Below, piece by piece: positions 21,643 through 34,681 of a stretch of 64,000 nt of DNA. Source of the DNA: Quillaja saponaria. Its lineage: Eukaryota > Streptophyta > Magnoliopsida > Fabales > Quillajaceae. The stretch lies in NCBI GenBank assembly GCA_029379385.1, contig CM055612.1:3410001-3474000 (forward strand). The letters run 5' to 3'. The position numbers were made by a program, and so were the translations under genes. Each line of letters begins with the position of its first letter. The first letter of the stretch is position 1. The notes under the pieces were generated by a model. It ran no database searches. It was not told where the DNA came from and saw only the letters and a program-made list of their open reading frames with translations.

Positions 21643-24600
21643 TTAATTGTTTGTGTGAGCTACTTCAGAAGTGGTAGTGATAATTCTTGCATGTGGGATA
21701 GCAAGCTCAATGGTTACTTCTCTGTCTTGAAGTGCTTCACCGTATGGGTTAATTATGGTCTCTTCAAACTCTGCAGAAGGAATTCCTTGATCTCCATAAA
21801 AGGAAAAGTTGGATTCTGTTTGGCTTGATGGGCTTGGTGGGTAGTGAGTGCTTGGGGAGGTCTCAACTGCACTTAACCCACGAGCACTGGTAATATCACT
21901 TTTATCCTGCATTTCACTCTTTCTGAAAGTGTGAGAGCTTAGATCTTTGTGGTCGAAGATTCTAAATAAGATGGCAATTCTTCTCAATATTGAGGTCCTG
22001 GGGTTATAACGCAGCATGATATGTCTATGCTCGTAGAGAAATCTAATTGCAAAGACAAAAAGAGCTGACACTGAAGCAACACCAGCAATGAGGAATAGAC
22101 CCCAGAAGCTGTCGAGGCCAAGACTGTTAGAAGAAACTGAACTGCGCATGAGGTCTGGACAACTACCTTTTTTCTTGAACCATGCATCTTCAATTTCTCT
22201 CATTTTATCTCCTTCTGTTACATTTAAGATAGCCTTTGACATGTCAGGTACCAGAGGAGAACCTACAGGAAAAACCTGCATTTTAGCACGCAAAAAAGTA
22301 AGCCTAGTTGAGAAACATTGAATTAGAGAGAAACAGTATCAGAGACAGAGCAGAGGGACGCGTTGAACTCACAAAGCCAAAGCCATCAGTTTTAAATGTG
22401 GGCTCAACCATGGTGTACTTGGAGCAATAAGTTCCAAGAAAGAGTCTCATATAGGGAATTTCATCAAAAGCAGCTGCAATACCGCCATTTTCACTTCCTT
22501 TTCTGAAGAGTTCATCGCATTGTTCAGTAGAATTATAAATTTTAAGCTGAGAATCTTGAAAGCCTAGGCCTCTTAAGATCCCATAAACAAAAGAGCCTTC
22601 TTGGTATCCAACGCTCATTCTGTTCTTCAGGAGCTCATTTACATCTGTAACTGTTGGACGAAGCTGCTCAACTGTTAACAATGAGGTCAAGCTTGCAGTG
22701 TAGCTCTGAGTCAGAATGAGCACCACAAAGACCCATACAATCACTACGAACCTTGCCAAGTTGCTCACCACTCTCTCACCTGTAAATACAATTTATAGAA
22801 CAAGAAATCCACATCACAAAAGTGAAATAATATTGATTAAAACTTGCTGCTTCTACTTTGTGCTTGATAGGCCAAGTAGTATCAGATAATGCTAATTCCT
22901 ATTTTTGCTTATTAAATAGAAGTGGTGCATACGATGTGCAAACACCATTGTGGAGAAGGAAAACCAGAAGCTTGTGCCGATTTGATGCGAAGGAGGTCCT
23001 CGAAAGTCTTCATTTATCCTGTGTTCAAGAACCCAGACAACAAATCCGATGAATATGAATGAACACGCACTTGTCACCCAAAGGTCCAAGGTAAGAGGCT
23101 TCAAGAACACCCATGCATTTTTCCTCCTGTTATCTTTGACAGGAACAATCATTGACACACCAGATTCTGTGTACGGAAAAGTGAAGTCCGCATAATTGGA
23201 CCTGTTTGCAACAATGGTTGTATCTCCCACAACAGCATCAAATCCCTGTCAATCAGAAATTACTACTATCCTTTTGGCAAAATAACTTTGGATTATGCAT
23301 ATTAAGCATTTTGGACAATGAAAGAGACTCACCCCAGAATAGACATGATAGATCAAGTCATCGTATGTACCGGCACTTTCCCCATTAGAATTTGCAAAAG
23401 GAATGAACTCATATTGGACGGCATATGGTAGTGCATCAATCACTGCCTTGAAGACATCAATTGAGTACCCAGTGACCTCTGTATTATTAGTACTAAGATC
23501 ATACTTGATGTTCACAAATTCGCGAAAACCATGCTTCACCGGAACTCCTATCCTGAGCTTCTTCCCATTTGTCGGAATCTCCCAACCCTTTGGAACAGAG
23601 GAAGTCTCCCCAGGCCATATAATGGGTCCTAAATTGTTCTTAGAAGTAGAATATGTGCTTGTGTTTGTTGAATTACCAAAAGCCCTAATAATTCCATTCT
23701 TTGATGTCCAAAATCCTATCCCTCTTTCCCCATTACCATTCACATTGATTATCTCAAATTTTGAATCGTGTAATTGCCCATTGTCATCAATACTAAAGCC
23801 TCCAGTGACGCCTCTAAATCTAGTGTTCAATAAGGCTTCACGTAGCTTTTCACCATTTTGAGAGACTCCAAAATTTTCAAGATCAGTTGAGCTGCTAGAA
23901 GCATTCTTCATTTGGAAGACATAATTGGTGCTCCCAACTTTCTCAATTGCCATTGCTAGTGCAGTGGTAGCATCATAAGCCCATAAGCCAAAGACATTCA
24001 ATTGTGCATCAATATCTTCTGGGTAATCTTGCAGGTATTTCCTCCTCCATCGAACTCTAAATTCATCATACTCTTTCGTTTTCGGAATGTAAGTCTTCAC
24101 ACCCAATGCTCCTTGCATTGAATCTATGACAGAATGATCCAAGGAATTCAATACATTTGCCATACCATCTGTGATTATCCAGGCATAACCTCTGCTCATC
24201 ATTCCAATCCGTTTTGCTATGGTAAAGAGCCGGGAACCAAGACCGGGTGTCATGTGCACAATGAAGACTCTGGTTTGCATTGTCATCAACTTGTAAAGCT
24301 CTGCAGAAATTTGGTCGTCTGTGGCCGATGGAGGAATGGCACTGAGATAAGGCACGCGGGCATTGACTTGTTGCAAGGCATTGGTTAAAAATGTTATGAC
24401 TCCATCACCATAGTCATTGTCTATGTAAATTGGGACTGCATGTCTCCAATTAAAGGCTTGAACAATTTCACTGATGGCATTTACTTGAGCTGAATCATTT
24501 TGTGTCAGTCTGAAAAAATATGGGCTACGAAGGGAAGTAAGAGAAGGGCTTGTTGCTGAATAGGATATGATGGGTACATGAGCTTTCTCTCCAAGATTGA

Positions 24601-26932
24601 TGACAAAGTTGGCTTGCATTGATGTTACTGGCCCAATGATTGCTTGCACTTGTCCATTTTTGATAAGGTCCAGAGCTGTTTTTTCCAACACAAAAGGTAG
24701 AATTAGAATATGGTTTGATGTTCAATTTTTTATTTATTTATTTGTTTTTTTTTTGTGGTTCGTGGTGTTCAAGCTTACTCACATAATTTACGTTTTCAGT
24801 TCAGTTAAAAACAGATGTAAAATAGAATCAAATTCATGAAGTTAATGAAAAAACAAAAAAAGTAAGAAACACACCTTTTTAATCATTACATCAATCCTTT
24901 TGAATTAATAATCAAACTTTTATTAAGAGATCACGAGCTTTTATTAGGGTTAGATTGGTAAGCGAAAGACATAGAAGAATGCTTCCAGCTTGGGGAAAAC
25001 GTGTTGTAGCTTGTGTATTATCATGTAAGATGAGGAAGGTAGGTGTGAAATTGTAGTCTACAAGAATATAAAGTACCAGAATGTAACTAAAGCTGAAACT
25101 TTCTTGAATATTAAGGGTTTTTATAAGTGTGTTTTAGCACACTGTTATGGTAAAATAAATATATTATTATATACTTTTTTAAAATTTAAAAAGATAACAT
25201 TGTATATTTATTTATTAAATAATATTTATAATTATATAGAGAAAATTTACAGTAATTGACGAAAATTTTTCAGTTAATCTAATATAATTTAAGTTACTAA
25301 TATTATAAATAATTTACAAAAAAAAAAAAAAAACAAATACTGATATTTATTTTGTTTTCACATTGAAGGAAGTATTTCATATTTTTTATAGTTATTTTAT
25401 ATATCTTGATATGTCTTTCTTCGTATTTGAGTCATTTATTTCAAGTCAAAACTTAATGTCGTTTTGATATTAGTATTATATATTTTAAAGCCAAGTGGTC
25501 TCACCGTGTGAGGGAAAATGGATTAACTTGAAAGAAGTCATTTGTTGAATTGGTGAACCACTCGGTATTTTTAAAATTTTTAATTTTGTAAATTAATGAA
25601 TCTACGAATAAGTCCAAGATTCAACTTTATACCATATACAACTGTCTTCAACGTCACAGTGAGGAAGTAAAATTCAATGAATCAAGCAAATGCCTGATTA
25701 GGTAAAGATTGAAGAGATAACTATCACTGCTTAATTAACAAGCAAATAAACTTCTAGATTTTCCAATTTTATTTCTATTTTTCTTATTCTTTATCTTTAA
25801 TTAATTTATATAATTTTTTATGCATTGAAACTTTAGTCCAATTGTATCTAATACTCATTTACTAGTTATTAATTCAACTAATAAAGATACCAAAATTAAC
25901 AAATTGATCTCCTCTCTGCCTTAATTAGAAGAAAAAGAAAATCTTATCTAATACTTATATTATAAGTTTGAGTGCAAAGATTAAAGAGAAGACGTATGTA
26001 AGATATTATAATTATTAATATGAGAGTTTTAGACGAGATTAATTATAAATTATACATGGTCTCAAATTACTGTTACAATATTAAGATTAAGTGATCATTT
26101 GGTACATAGATCATTATAACAATTCAAACAATCTCAGTACTCACACTTCAATTTAAGTACATCATTGCTTGGTGATTTATTCAGCACATGTTTTTCTTTT
26201 AATATTTCGTTCCTTCGAAAAATTTAATTTGTGAGTAATTCTTTTTGCTTATTTCGACATGGAAGTAAACTTTCTCTCTTTGGATACATTGTGTGAGTTG
26301 ACTAATTAAAGCCTAGATATGTTTTTATGTATTCAACTTCAATCTAAAAAAGAAAAGTAAATGAAAGCAACTACTAATTAAGACCTGGGTTTTCATCAGC
26401 TGTATATTAAAGTTGGCTGATATATATATACATATATATAAGAAAAACAAACAAACAAATACTTGCAGGATTAAGAATATGATATTTTAGCAATAATACC
26501 TAAAGATTAAAAGAGAAACCATTCATACTAATTAGCAGCAGCAAGAAAAAATGTGAAAAAGAAGCGGAAACCTGCAGCAGCAGCAGCAACAACATCTTGG
26601 TTGGAGTCCTTGACATGGAAGAGAAGCCTGGTTTTGTAATAAGCATGAGACGCATAGAAATCTGAAACAGACAAGTTGATGCAACTCAAACCCATCTTCC
26701 CAACTGAAAGGCCAGCATCAACTACAACTCCAACTCCCACATTAACTACTGGGAATATATTTGTACTACTGCTTCTGTTTTCAGCCATGGTGGCCAACAC
26801 AACCCATGAAGGACAAAATAATATGATCACTATAAAAAAATACTTGTAAAGTTTAATGTACTTGCTGTTCATCATCATATTGATCATAGTAATGATTAAT
26901 CTCATGGTAGAGTCAGAGGGAAAAAGACCCAT
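21643..26932 (-). CDS. Glutamate receptor-like channel, clade 2 type (GLR-A), intact
   Basis: Plasma-membrane ligand-gated cation channel of the plant GLR family. Five exons splice in phase to 1018 aa: 26932-26572, 24675-23333, 23245-22933, 22779-22373, 22275-21643. Several in-frame ATGs begin exon 1; the start nearest the hydrophobic segment YKYFFIVIILFCPSWVVLA (signal peptide) may be used. Order: amino-terminal ligand domain about 60-420; S1 lobe (LRIGVPVKHGF ... TGYSIDVFKAV) about 480-610; M1 about 620-642; pore loop SHQIGTSFWFSFSTMVFAHRE; M3 with the gating motif SQYT-type SYTASLTSLLTVEQLRPTV about 681-703; S2 lobe with ENGGIAAAFDEIPY; M4 LDSFWGLFLIAGVASVSALF about 864-886; cytosolic tail. 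Intron 1 (24676-26571) is long and AT-rich with nothing coding. No stop or frameshift was found, unlike its close relatives B, D, E, F and G. Confidence 0.93.
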
Positions 26933-27190
26933 ATTTATAGAATCCTGGAATTTTGAAAACTTTGAAAATTTGAATGGCAGACCATGAATTCTACATGGCC
27001 TTCTCTCTCTCTTTTTTGTGGGGGTCAGACAGAAAATAACAAAACCATTTGTTTAGTTAATTATGAGTTAGAAAGTACTCTGAAAGCGATCTAAGTTAGT
27101 ATTAATTTAAAAATGAATTTGATTTATTCACACTAATTGTACCAAATTTTCATTCTACCATTTGGAGCAATTTTATTTATTTTTCTTTAA
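26933..27190 (-). promoter_or_regulatory. GLR-A upstream region, duplicated at the right end of the window
   Basis: The upstream flank of GLR-A, with a TCTCTCTC tract, matches 63041-63245 closely (ATGAATTCTACATGGCCTTC is shared) until TTTAAGG, where both diverge. The conserved extent marks what was duplicated with this GLR subtype, and it presumably includes the core promoter. Confidence 0.5.
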
Positions 27191-29394
27191 GGTGTTGGAG
27201 GAGATTAACCCTCATACAAAAGCCTTTCGTGATTTCAACGTAAAATATTTCGACTCTTTTTATCAAATTTTAACTAATTATCGAATGCTTTTAGAGTAAA
27301 ATTTATTGAGTTTATGATGAAATTATTTATAATAATTGTTCACATTGTATTAAACTGTATAATTATATTATTATCTTAGTTTTTTCTTTATTTTATAATT
27401 TTATACTGTAAGGTATATTTATAATAATAAAAAAATTAATAGTATAAGTCTATATTATCTTATTACTATTAAATATTGTATAAAAGTCAATTAAATAATT
27501 TTATACTATTATATTTTTCTGATACAAAATGTGAAATAAATCCAAGTGTATGCAACAATAGGTGAAGATAGAATACCTCTTCTATAAAATAATTGTTCCT
27601 TAGTTGTAAGAGAATACGACATGTCTAATTTTCTTTTTGTAACTAACTATATGTGATTACTCATAATTAATTAGGTAGTCATTATTATTAATATTTTCGT
27701 TTACCTTGACCAAATCAAAGTTTACACCCTGTAATTTGGAATACTTAAAATATATGCAAACTTTGAATCTTTCTTCTCGAGTGCTAAAATAGTATATGAA
27801 CCATAAAACCTTTTAAATTAAAAAAAAAGAAAAAAAAGAAAAGAAAAAAGACCAGAAGTCTCACTTACTAAAATAAAAAAGTGAATTTCAAGGTCTTCTC
27901 TACAAAATATTAGCTCAATATTATATCAATAAGAAATTAAGTAAAACTTTATGGTTTTGCTTACAAACATGCTTTGGTATTTATACTTAATATGCCATTT
28001 GCTAAACAACAACAGAACTTGAGAAACCAGATTCTCTTGAAATTTTTGAGATTCTCAAATGAAATATTATACGATAGCTTTAAGTTTTTACGTCATCACA
28101 AAACTATTTATAAGAAAGTGAAATTTAAGTAGAATTTACTTCTTTTTTATTAGAGAGATTATAAATGGATATAATTTCATACAGTTAATTAATTACACTA
28201 TAATGAAATCGATGAAAACAAAAGACAAGCAACGAGCATTAAAAAAGAAAAAAAAAAAAAAACAATGAAAAGGATGGAATTAGACATCAAGAGCTAATTA
28301 ACAACATATCCATTTTCCCTAGCAACCTAAGTAAACTCAAGTCGTCACTTAAGAGATCGACATCATTAATTAACTATTATCACCAGTTTCTTGTTACTCT
28401 ATGAAAGACAAAATCAAAATAACTGTAACTTAAAACAGAAGGTATCTATTTCCACAAAATTATAACTGTGAACCAAATTTCGAGAAATTTTTAGTGTCTA
28501 TACAATAATTATCAACTCCTTCAGTCTCTTTCTTTGATAGATACTCCTATTATGCATAAACAATTAAAGGATTATGCATAATTAGACAAATGTACCAAGT
28601 ATTGGCTTTAAGGGCTCTACATCTAGCTTGTTAATAAAACTTTAAAATAGTTGTGTGTGCAAAGCACAAAATGAAACTTAAATCATTATAAGAATTAATA
28701 TGAACAAAACCCTTAATTTTTTTTAAAAAAAAGTTGATATGTTTTTAATACAATCTTGGATTCGAATTTGAAATCAAGCAACTAATTTTTTCGAAAGGGA
28801 AATTATTGAAGTTAAGAAAACAGAACCTAAGAAAACTGTGGAGTACGCTATATAATCACATAGAGTTGACAAGGCACTGTAGATTTCGTAAGAAGTACGT
28901 AAGTATGCTGCAAATACCAATTTGCAGAAGACTTTTTGAATGACAGACAGGTAGAGTACCGGAATAGCCTTCCTCAACAATCAACGTGCATGCTAATTAG
29001 TACTTGTGAAGAAGAAACTTCCATGTACTTTACATTTTTGTCAATCTTATTTTCGTCTTAGGGCTAGCTCTTGTGGTGAAGGTCTTTAAGGCAAATTAGA
29101 GTTGGTGAAGATGTCAAAAAACAAATCCAAGTAGAATATTAGCATAATAGCTAGTTAGCAAAAAATGACAACCAGAAACAAATAATTGGTCATTGGTTTT
29201 TCAAAGTCAAGTATATAGTACTTCACATGATCAGAAAGGATGAGATCATCCAATTTTGGCTATGTCAAATATTGGGGAAGAAAGAGTAGAGCATAAGGTA
29301 CACCTTTTAAAGACAAGGAAATGCTCAATGTATTGAACAACATGAGGTTAAGAAACTGGTGGCCTGCTAGTTGCTGATGCATATTGATACACAA
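27191..29394. other. AT-rich intergenic region, no gene seen
   Basis: No coding exon or complete mobile element is recognised. Short ORFs (for example 28774-28980, minus) have no family features. TTTATACTGT-like motifs around 27340-27500 recall those at 38990-39190 and may be remnants of a small element. Confidence 0.5.
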
Positions 29395-32124
29395 CTCTCA
29401 TATACTTTTCTTCAAGACAAAATTATATATTCAAGCCAAAAAAATAAATAAAAAATGAATGACCTAATTAATGAGCTTCTTGGATCCCTTAAATTGCAGG
29501 CATTCTTGCTGTTACAGAATTCAAGGCCTTGTCAAGCTATGTTTGGATTTATGAGAATTGAAAGGGAAAAGCACAAGTAATTACCCATTAAATAATATAC
29601 TCTGTATTACAAATTTACAATAAGACACTCTACTACTTTAGGCATAATATGTGCATTCCCAAATGTGAATCTGTCATTACTGCCACGTTTCTGGATTAAC
29701 ACTGTGCTAGCATTTAAGTACAATATAGACAAGCCAATTTAGTTATGCATACGATTATGGATCTCTACGTATTTGCTATAGAGGCAAAGGATTAATCTGC
29801 ACCTACATTGTTTGTTTGAGCTATTTCAGAAGAGGTAGTGATAATTGTTGCAGGTGGTGCAGCAAGCTCAATGGATGCTTCTTTGTGTTGAAGTGCTTCA
29901 TCATATGGGTTAATATTAATGTCACCAAGCGCTGCAGAAGGCGTTCCTTGATCTCCATTAAAGGAAAAGTTGGATTCTGTTTAAGTTGATGGGATTTGTG
30001 GGTAGTGAGTGCTTGGGGAGGCCTCAACTGCACTTAACCCTTGAGCACTGGTAATATCACTTTTATCCTGCATTTCATCACTCTTTATAAAAGTGTGGGA
30101 ATTTAGATCTTTGTGGTCGAAGATTCTAAACAAGATGTCAATTCTGATCCATATTGAGGTACCGGGGTTACAGCGCAACCAGATATGTCTATGCTCATAG
30201 AGGAACTTAATTGCAAAGGGGAAGAGAGATGATACCGAAGCAACACCAGCAATGAGGAATAGACCCCAGAAACTGTCAAGGCCAAGACTATTAGACGAAT
30301 CTTGGCCTGCTCCACAGGTCTGGACAACTACCCTTTTTGTTCAATCATGCTCTTTCAATTTTTCTCATTTTATCTCCCTCTGTTACATATCAGTTACCAG
30401 AGGAGAACCCATAGGAAACGCCTGCAATTCACAAAAAAAAGAAAAAAGAAAAAAAGAAAAAAAAGGAAACCCAGTTGAGAAACATTGAATTAGAGAGTAA
30501 CAGTCAGAGGCAGAGAAGAGAGAGCAAAGAACTCACAAAGCCAAAGCCATCAGTTTTAAATGTGGGCTCAACAGAGGTGTACTTGGAGCAATAAGTTCCT
30601 AGAAAGAGTATCATATAGGGTATTTCATCAAAAGCAGCTTGCAATACCCCCATTTTCACTTCCTTTTTCCCAAGAGTTCATCACATTGTTCAGTAGACTT
30701 ATAAATATTAAGCTGGGAATCTTGAAAGCCTAGGCCTCTTAAGACTCTATAAACAAAAGAGCCTTCTGGATATCCAACGCTCATCCTGTTCTTTAGGAGC
30801 TCATTTACATCTGTAACTGTTGGACGAAGCTGCTCAATTGTTAACAATGAGGTCCAGCTTGCAGTGTAGCTCTGAGTCAGAATGAGCGCCACAAAGACCC
30901 ACTCGATCACTAGAACCTTGCCAAGTTGCTCACCACTCTCTCACCTGTAAATAAATTTATAGAACAAGAAATTAACATCACAAAATTGAAATAATAATGA
31001 TTAAAATTTGCAGCTTATACTTGGAGCTTGATAGGCCAAGTAGTATCACCAAATGCTAATGTCAATTTTTGCTTATTGAAATAGAAGTGGTGCATACGAT
31101 GTGCAAACGCCATTGTGGAGAGGGAACACCAGAAGCTTGTGCCGATTTGATGCGAAGGAGGTCCTCGAAAGTCTTCATTTATCCTGTGTTCAAGAACGCA
31201 GAAAACAAATCCGATGAATACCAATGAACAAGCACTTGTCATCCAAAAGTCCAAGGTAAGGGGCTTCAAGAACACCAATGCACTTGTCCTCCTGTTATCA
31301 CTGATAGGAACAATCATTTGCACACCAGAATGTGTGTACGGAAAAGTAAGTCCACATACTTGGACCTGTTTGCAACAATGGTTGTATCTCCCACAACGGC
31401 ATCAAATCCCAGTCAATCAGAAATTACTACTATCCTTTTAGAAAAAAAAAAAACTTTGTATTATGAATATTAAGCATTTTGGACAATGAAAGAGACTCAC
31501 CCCAGAATAGACATGATAGATCAAGTCATCATATGTACCAGCACTCTCGCCATTAGACTTTGCAAAAAGAACGAACTCATATTGGACAGCATATGGTAAT
31601 GCATCAACTACTGCCTTGAAGACATCAATTGAGTACCCAGGGACCTCTGTATTATTAGTACTAAGATCATACTTGATGTTCACAAGTTCGCGAAAACATT
31701 CCTTCACTGGAACTCCTATCCTCAGCTCCTTCCCATTTGTAGGAATATCCCAACCCTTTGGAACAGGGGAAGTCTCCTCTGGACATATGATGGTTTCTAA
31801 GAGTAGACTATGTGCTTTTTTTGTTGAATTACCAAGAGCCCTAATAATTCCATTCTTTGATGTCCAAAATCCTGTCCCTCTTGCCTCATTACCGTTCACA
31901 TTTAATATCTCAAATTTTGACTCATGTAATTGCCTATTAACAAAAATAAAGTCTCTAGTGAAGCCTCTAAATCTAGTGCTCAATAAGGCTTTAAGTAGGT
32001 TTTCACCATTTTGAGAGACTCCAAAATTTTTTAGATCAGCTGAGCTGCTAGAAGCATTCTTCATTTGGAAGCCAAAATTGGTGCTCCCAACCTACTCAAC
32101 TGCCATTGTTAGTGCAGTGGTGGC
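29395..32124 (-). pseudogene. GLR-B pseudogene, truncated and joined to an HK5 fragment
   Basis: A GLR-A-like gene retaining the C-terminal part of exon 2, exons 3-5 and 3' flank (coding homology 29821-32124). Exon 1 and the N-terminal two-thirds of the ligand domain are missing. Lesions: Gln-to-TAA stop in exon 5 near 29981 (after HYPQIPST), deletions around 30380 in the same exon, a one-base deletion in exon 3 near 31350 (GTGGACTTACTTTTCC versus GTGGACTTCACTTTTCC in relatives), and loss of frame in exon 4 near 30650. Its upstream edge changes directly into plus-strand HK5 exon 10 sequence at about 32122-32126. The segment 29395-32124 is collinear with 54475-56285 (GLR-G). Confidence 0.9.
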
Positions 32125-33470
32125 CAGGGCCATAAAGTTGTTATCACATAATATTGCTTACAGTAGCTCATATAATTTTAGTGGGTTCTCAGATGTTGCT
32201 TATTCATTCCCATCCGGTAATAATTAGACCAAAAGAGACAGCTTCCATTCAGGATGCATCGTTAGTGTTGATACTAATCCAGAGATAGCTGAGTCAGAAA
32301 ATTCAGTAAGCCACATCCCAGATAAAAAAATTGAAAATGGAGTTTGCAATTACAAGCATCGTCAGGAAAACATAGAATGTCAATACCAAAATCCTAGTAC
32401 AAATTGCACTCAACTTAAAGAGGCAAGTAGAGAAGTGGCTGTAGCAACAAAGATACGTGAGTCCCAACTACATGTCAGAGTCAAGAAAAGTGTGACACAA
32501 TTTCTCAATGCGTTAATGTGAGTATAGCAGAAGTTCTGAAATCCACATTAGGACCTAAGATTCTTCTCGCTGAAGATAACAAGATAAATGTGATGGTGGC
32601 AAAGTCAATGATGAAACAGTTAGGACATAGCATAGATGTTGTGAATAATGGAATTGACGCTGTTCGTGTAATTCAACGCCACAGTTATGTACTGATTCTG
32701 ATGGTACTTCCTATCTCAAACTTTTATTATCATGTGGCAGTTTAATTTTCAATTTCAGAAACTTGTCTTGTGGGATGCTATGCATTCTGTCGAAAAGAAT
32801 TTTCAACTAACTACCTCTAAAATTTAAAAATCCAAAGAACGATGCTAGTCGGTATTAATTTCATCCGTTTTTGTTCAGCACAATTTCTTGAAGTTATGGT
32901 AGTGGTAATTATGCAGTACCTGGACTTTGCAGGATGTCTGCATGCCAATTATGAATGGCCTTAATGCAACGAAAATAATTCGTTCATTTGAGGAGACCGG
33001 CAATTGGGATTCTGCATCGGAGGCTGGAATTGATAAATTTGTACCTGAAGCAGATTCTTTGCATAATGATGAAGGTTCTATGCTTTCCAGAAAGCGGATC
33101 CCCATCATCGCGGTGAGCTGTTAGAATTATAATTTATCAGATTGTTCGAACACAAAGCTTGATGTCCTTCTTGCATGAAAGATTTAGATATGGTGTCAAT
33201 TGATAGAATGAATTACTATCCTTGGCATAGATGTCATCTTTGATCATGAGTGCATATGATCATCATCAATGTGGTTTACATATGTATGTATATGTGCATG
33301 TAAAAAAATGAAGTCACTCACACAAAAAGTATTTGGTGTGAATACAGATGACAGCAAATGCTTTGTCAGAAAGTGCTGAAGAGTGTTTTGCAAACGGTAT
33401 GGACTCATTTGTGTCAAAGCCTGTAAATTTTCAAACGTTGAAACAGTGTCTTGAACAATATCTGCCATGA
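32125..33470 (+). pseudogene. HK5 3' fragment, copy 1 (exon 10 part to stop, introns kept)
   Basis: Homologous to HK5 13075-14411. It contains the second half of exon 10 (linker and start of receiver), intron 10, exon 11 (32937-33116), intron 11 and exon 12 ending TGA at 33468-33470. Splice sites are conserved. Frameshifting changes occur in the linker (for example GGTAATAATTAGACC near 32215 and changes near 32260 and 32470). The receiver part itself is still open: [21 protein letters not shown] with the phospho-acceptor Asp, and the C-terminal KPVNFQ. There is no kinase domain, and the first in-frame ATG lies after the acidic pair. A functional product is therefore unlikely. Introns show it was copied as genomic DNA. 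Confidence 0.92.
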
Positions 33471-34681
33471 TATTATTGTAAATTTGCTATAGAATTCTAG
33501 GAAAGTTTTGTAATCAATTTATAATGTGCTCCTTAGCCATTAGCATCTCAATATAGTGTATATATATCATTCTTTTTTTTCTTTTTCTCTCTGCAAATGT
33601 CCTTGTAGATGCTGAGATTAACTACACAATGTGTTACTTTCAACAAAAAAATAAATATAAATAAGTAGAAAAAAATTCATAGTTCTTCATCAAAATAAGC
33701 ATGCCATTTTCCAAAAGTTTTAATAAATAATTTACCACATTTTTCTATATGTGAATGGACTTCTTGAAAAGCAAAACCATCATTACAGCATTGCTATTTT
33801 CAAAAATTTGTTTCACGCAATTCCTTTATTACATGTAAGACTCGTGAATCTAACTGATAAGAATTATTATATGTAAACTGAGACGTGGTATAAATATGAT
33901 TACCATTCCAATAAATATATATATTTTCTTCTATATTTTAGGGTTGGTAATAAATCAAATCACGTCTCCATCCAAACTTATCCTATCCACGACCTTGATC
34001 CAATCTAATATTTCTTGATTCGTGAAAGTTTGCTGATTTAGCTGATTAAATCCTAATTTCCTTCCTCCAATAAAGAAGAGCGTGGAGGCATTACACTTAG
34101 AAGCCCAGAAGGCCAGAAGCCGCAGCCCGCCTACGAAGTTCCAAACTTGCATTGCAAGGAACGAAAACACAAGCAAATCAGAGATGACCCAGGCCAATAT
34201 TCTTTCCACTCTTGGCTTTTCAGTCTTTTCCAGACTCTATACATTCCTCGAAGCCCTTAGCGGCTGAGCAGTCATAATTTCAAAACCGCCTGGTAATGTT
34301 TCTATATCACCGTCTGCCTAGAATTTCTATTGTGTATAAAAAACTGGTACAGAGGTTTCACCCTTTTTAAGGCAAAGTAATATTACTAGGGTCTTTTGGC
34401 AAAAATTCTAGAAAGTTGCATACTTTGGGAGAGTCTGACTACATGGTTGGACTCCTGAAAGATAAATTTATAGCCAAAATCACGCCATTAATCATTATCT
34501 TTCATATTAGGTCATTATCAGTGAGTGATGATGCTATTGACAGAGTCATGGACAAATATGTTTGTCATATGTTCAAGGAGCACAGGGAAAAAGTTCATTC
34601 AACGAGTGGGATCCTGTAGAGGTTCTTGCTAACTGTTGATCATAGTAGCTTCATGGCTGTTATTATCCCCTGAACCTAAAG
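33471..34681. other. HK5-flank-derived spacer between HK5 fragment 1 and GLR-C
   Basis: 33471-34230 follows the HK5 3' flank and small-ORF region of 14412-15180. A deletion then joins it to CTATACATTCCTCGAAGCCC (matches about 20475). From about 34330 it matches 58097-58430, the spacer in front of GLR-H. No gene except the decayed small ORF. Confidence 0.6.
33955..34209 (-). pseudogene. Small membrane ORF, copy 2 (truncated)
   Basis: Retains ERILAWVISDLLVFSFLAMQ and the VWNFVGGLRLLAFWAS block, but the MEKTEKP start is lost to a deletion at about 34235, and the tail is in a different frame from the other copies. Its parent ORF is itself of uncertain status. Confidence 0.4.

Noticed and set aside
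23206..24388. Plus-strand reading frames across GLR-A (and the same in C, E, H)
   Set aside because: They are antisense shadows of conserved GLR exons, repeated in every GLR copy and without domain content.
32000..32300. A GLR-HK5 fusion protein
   Set aside because: The two gene parts are on opposite strands, so no single reading frame joins them.
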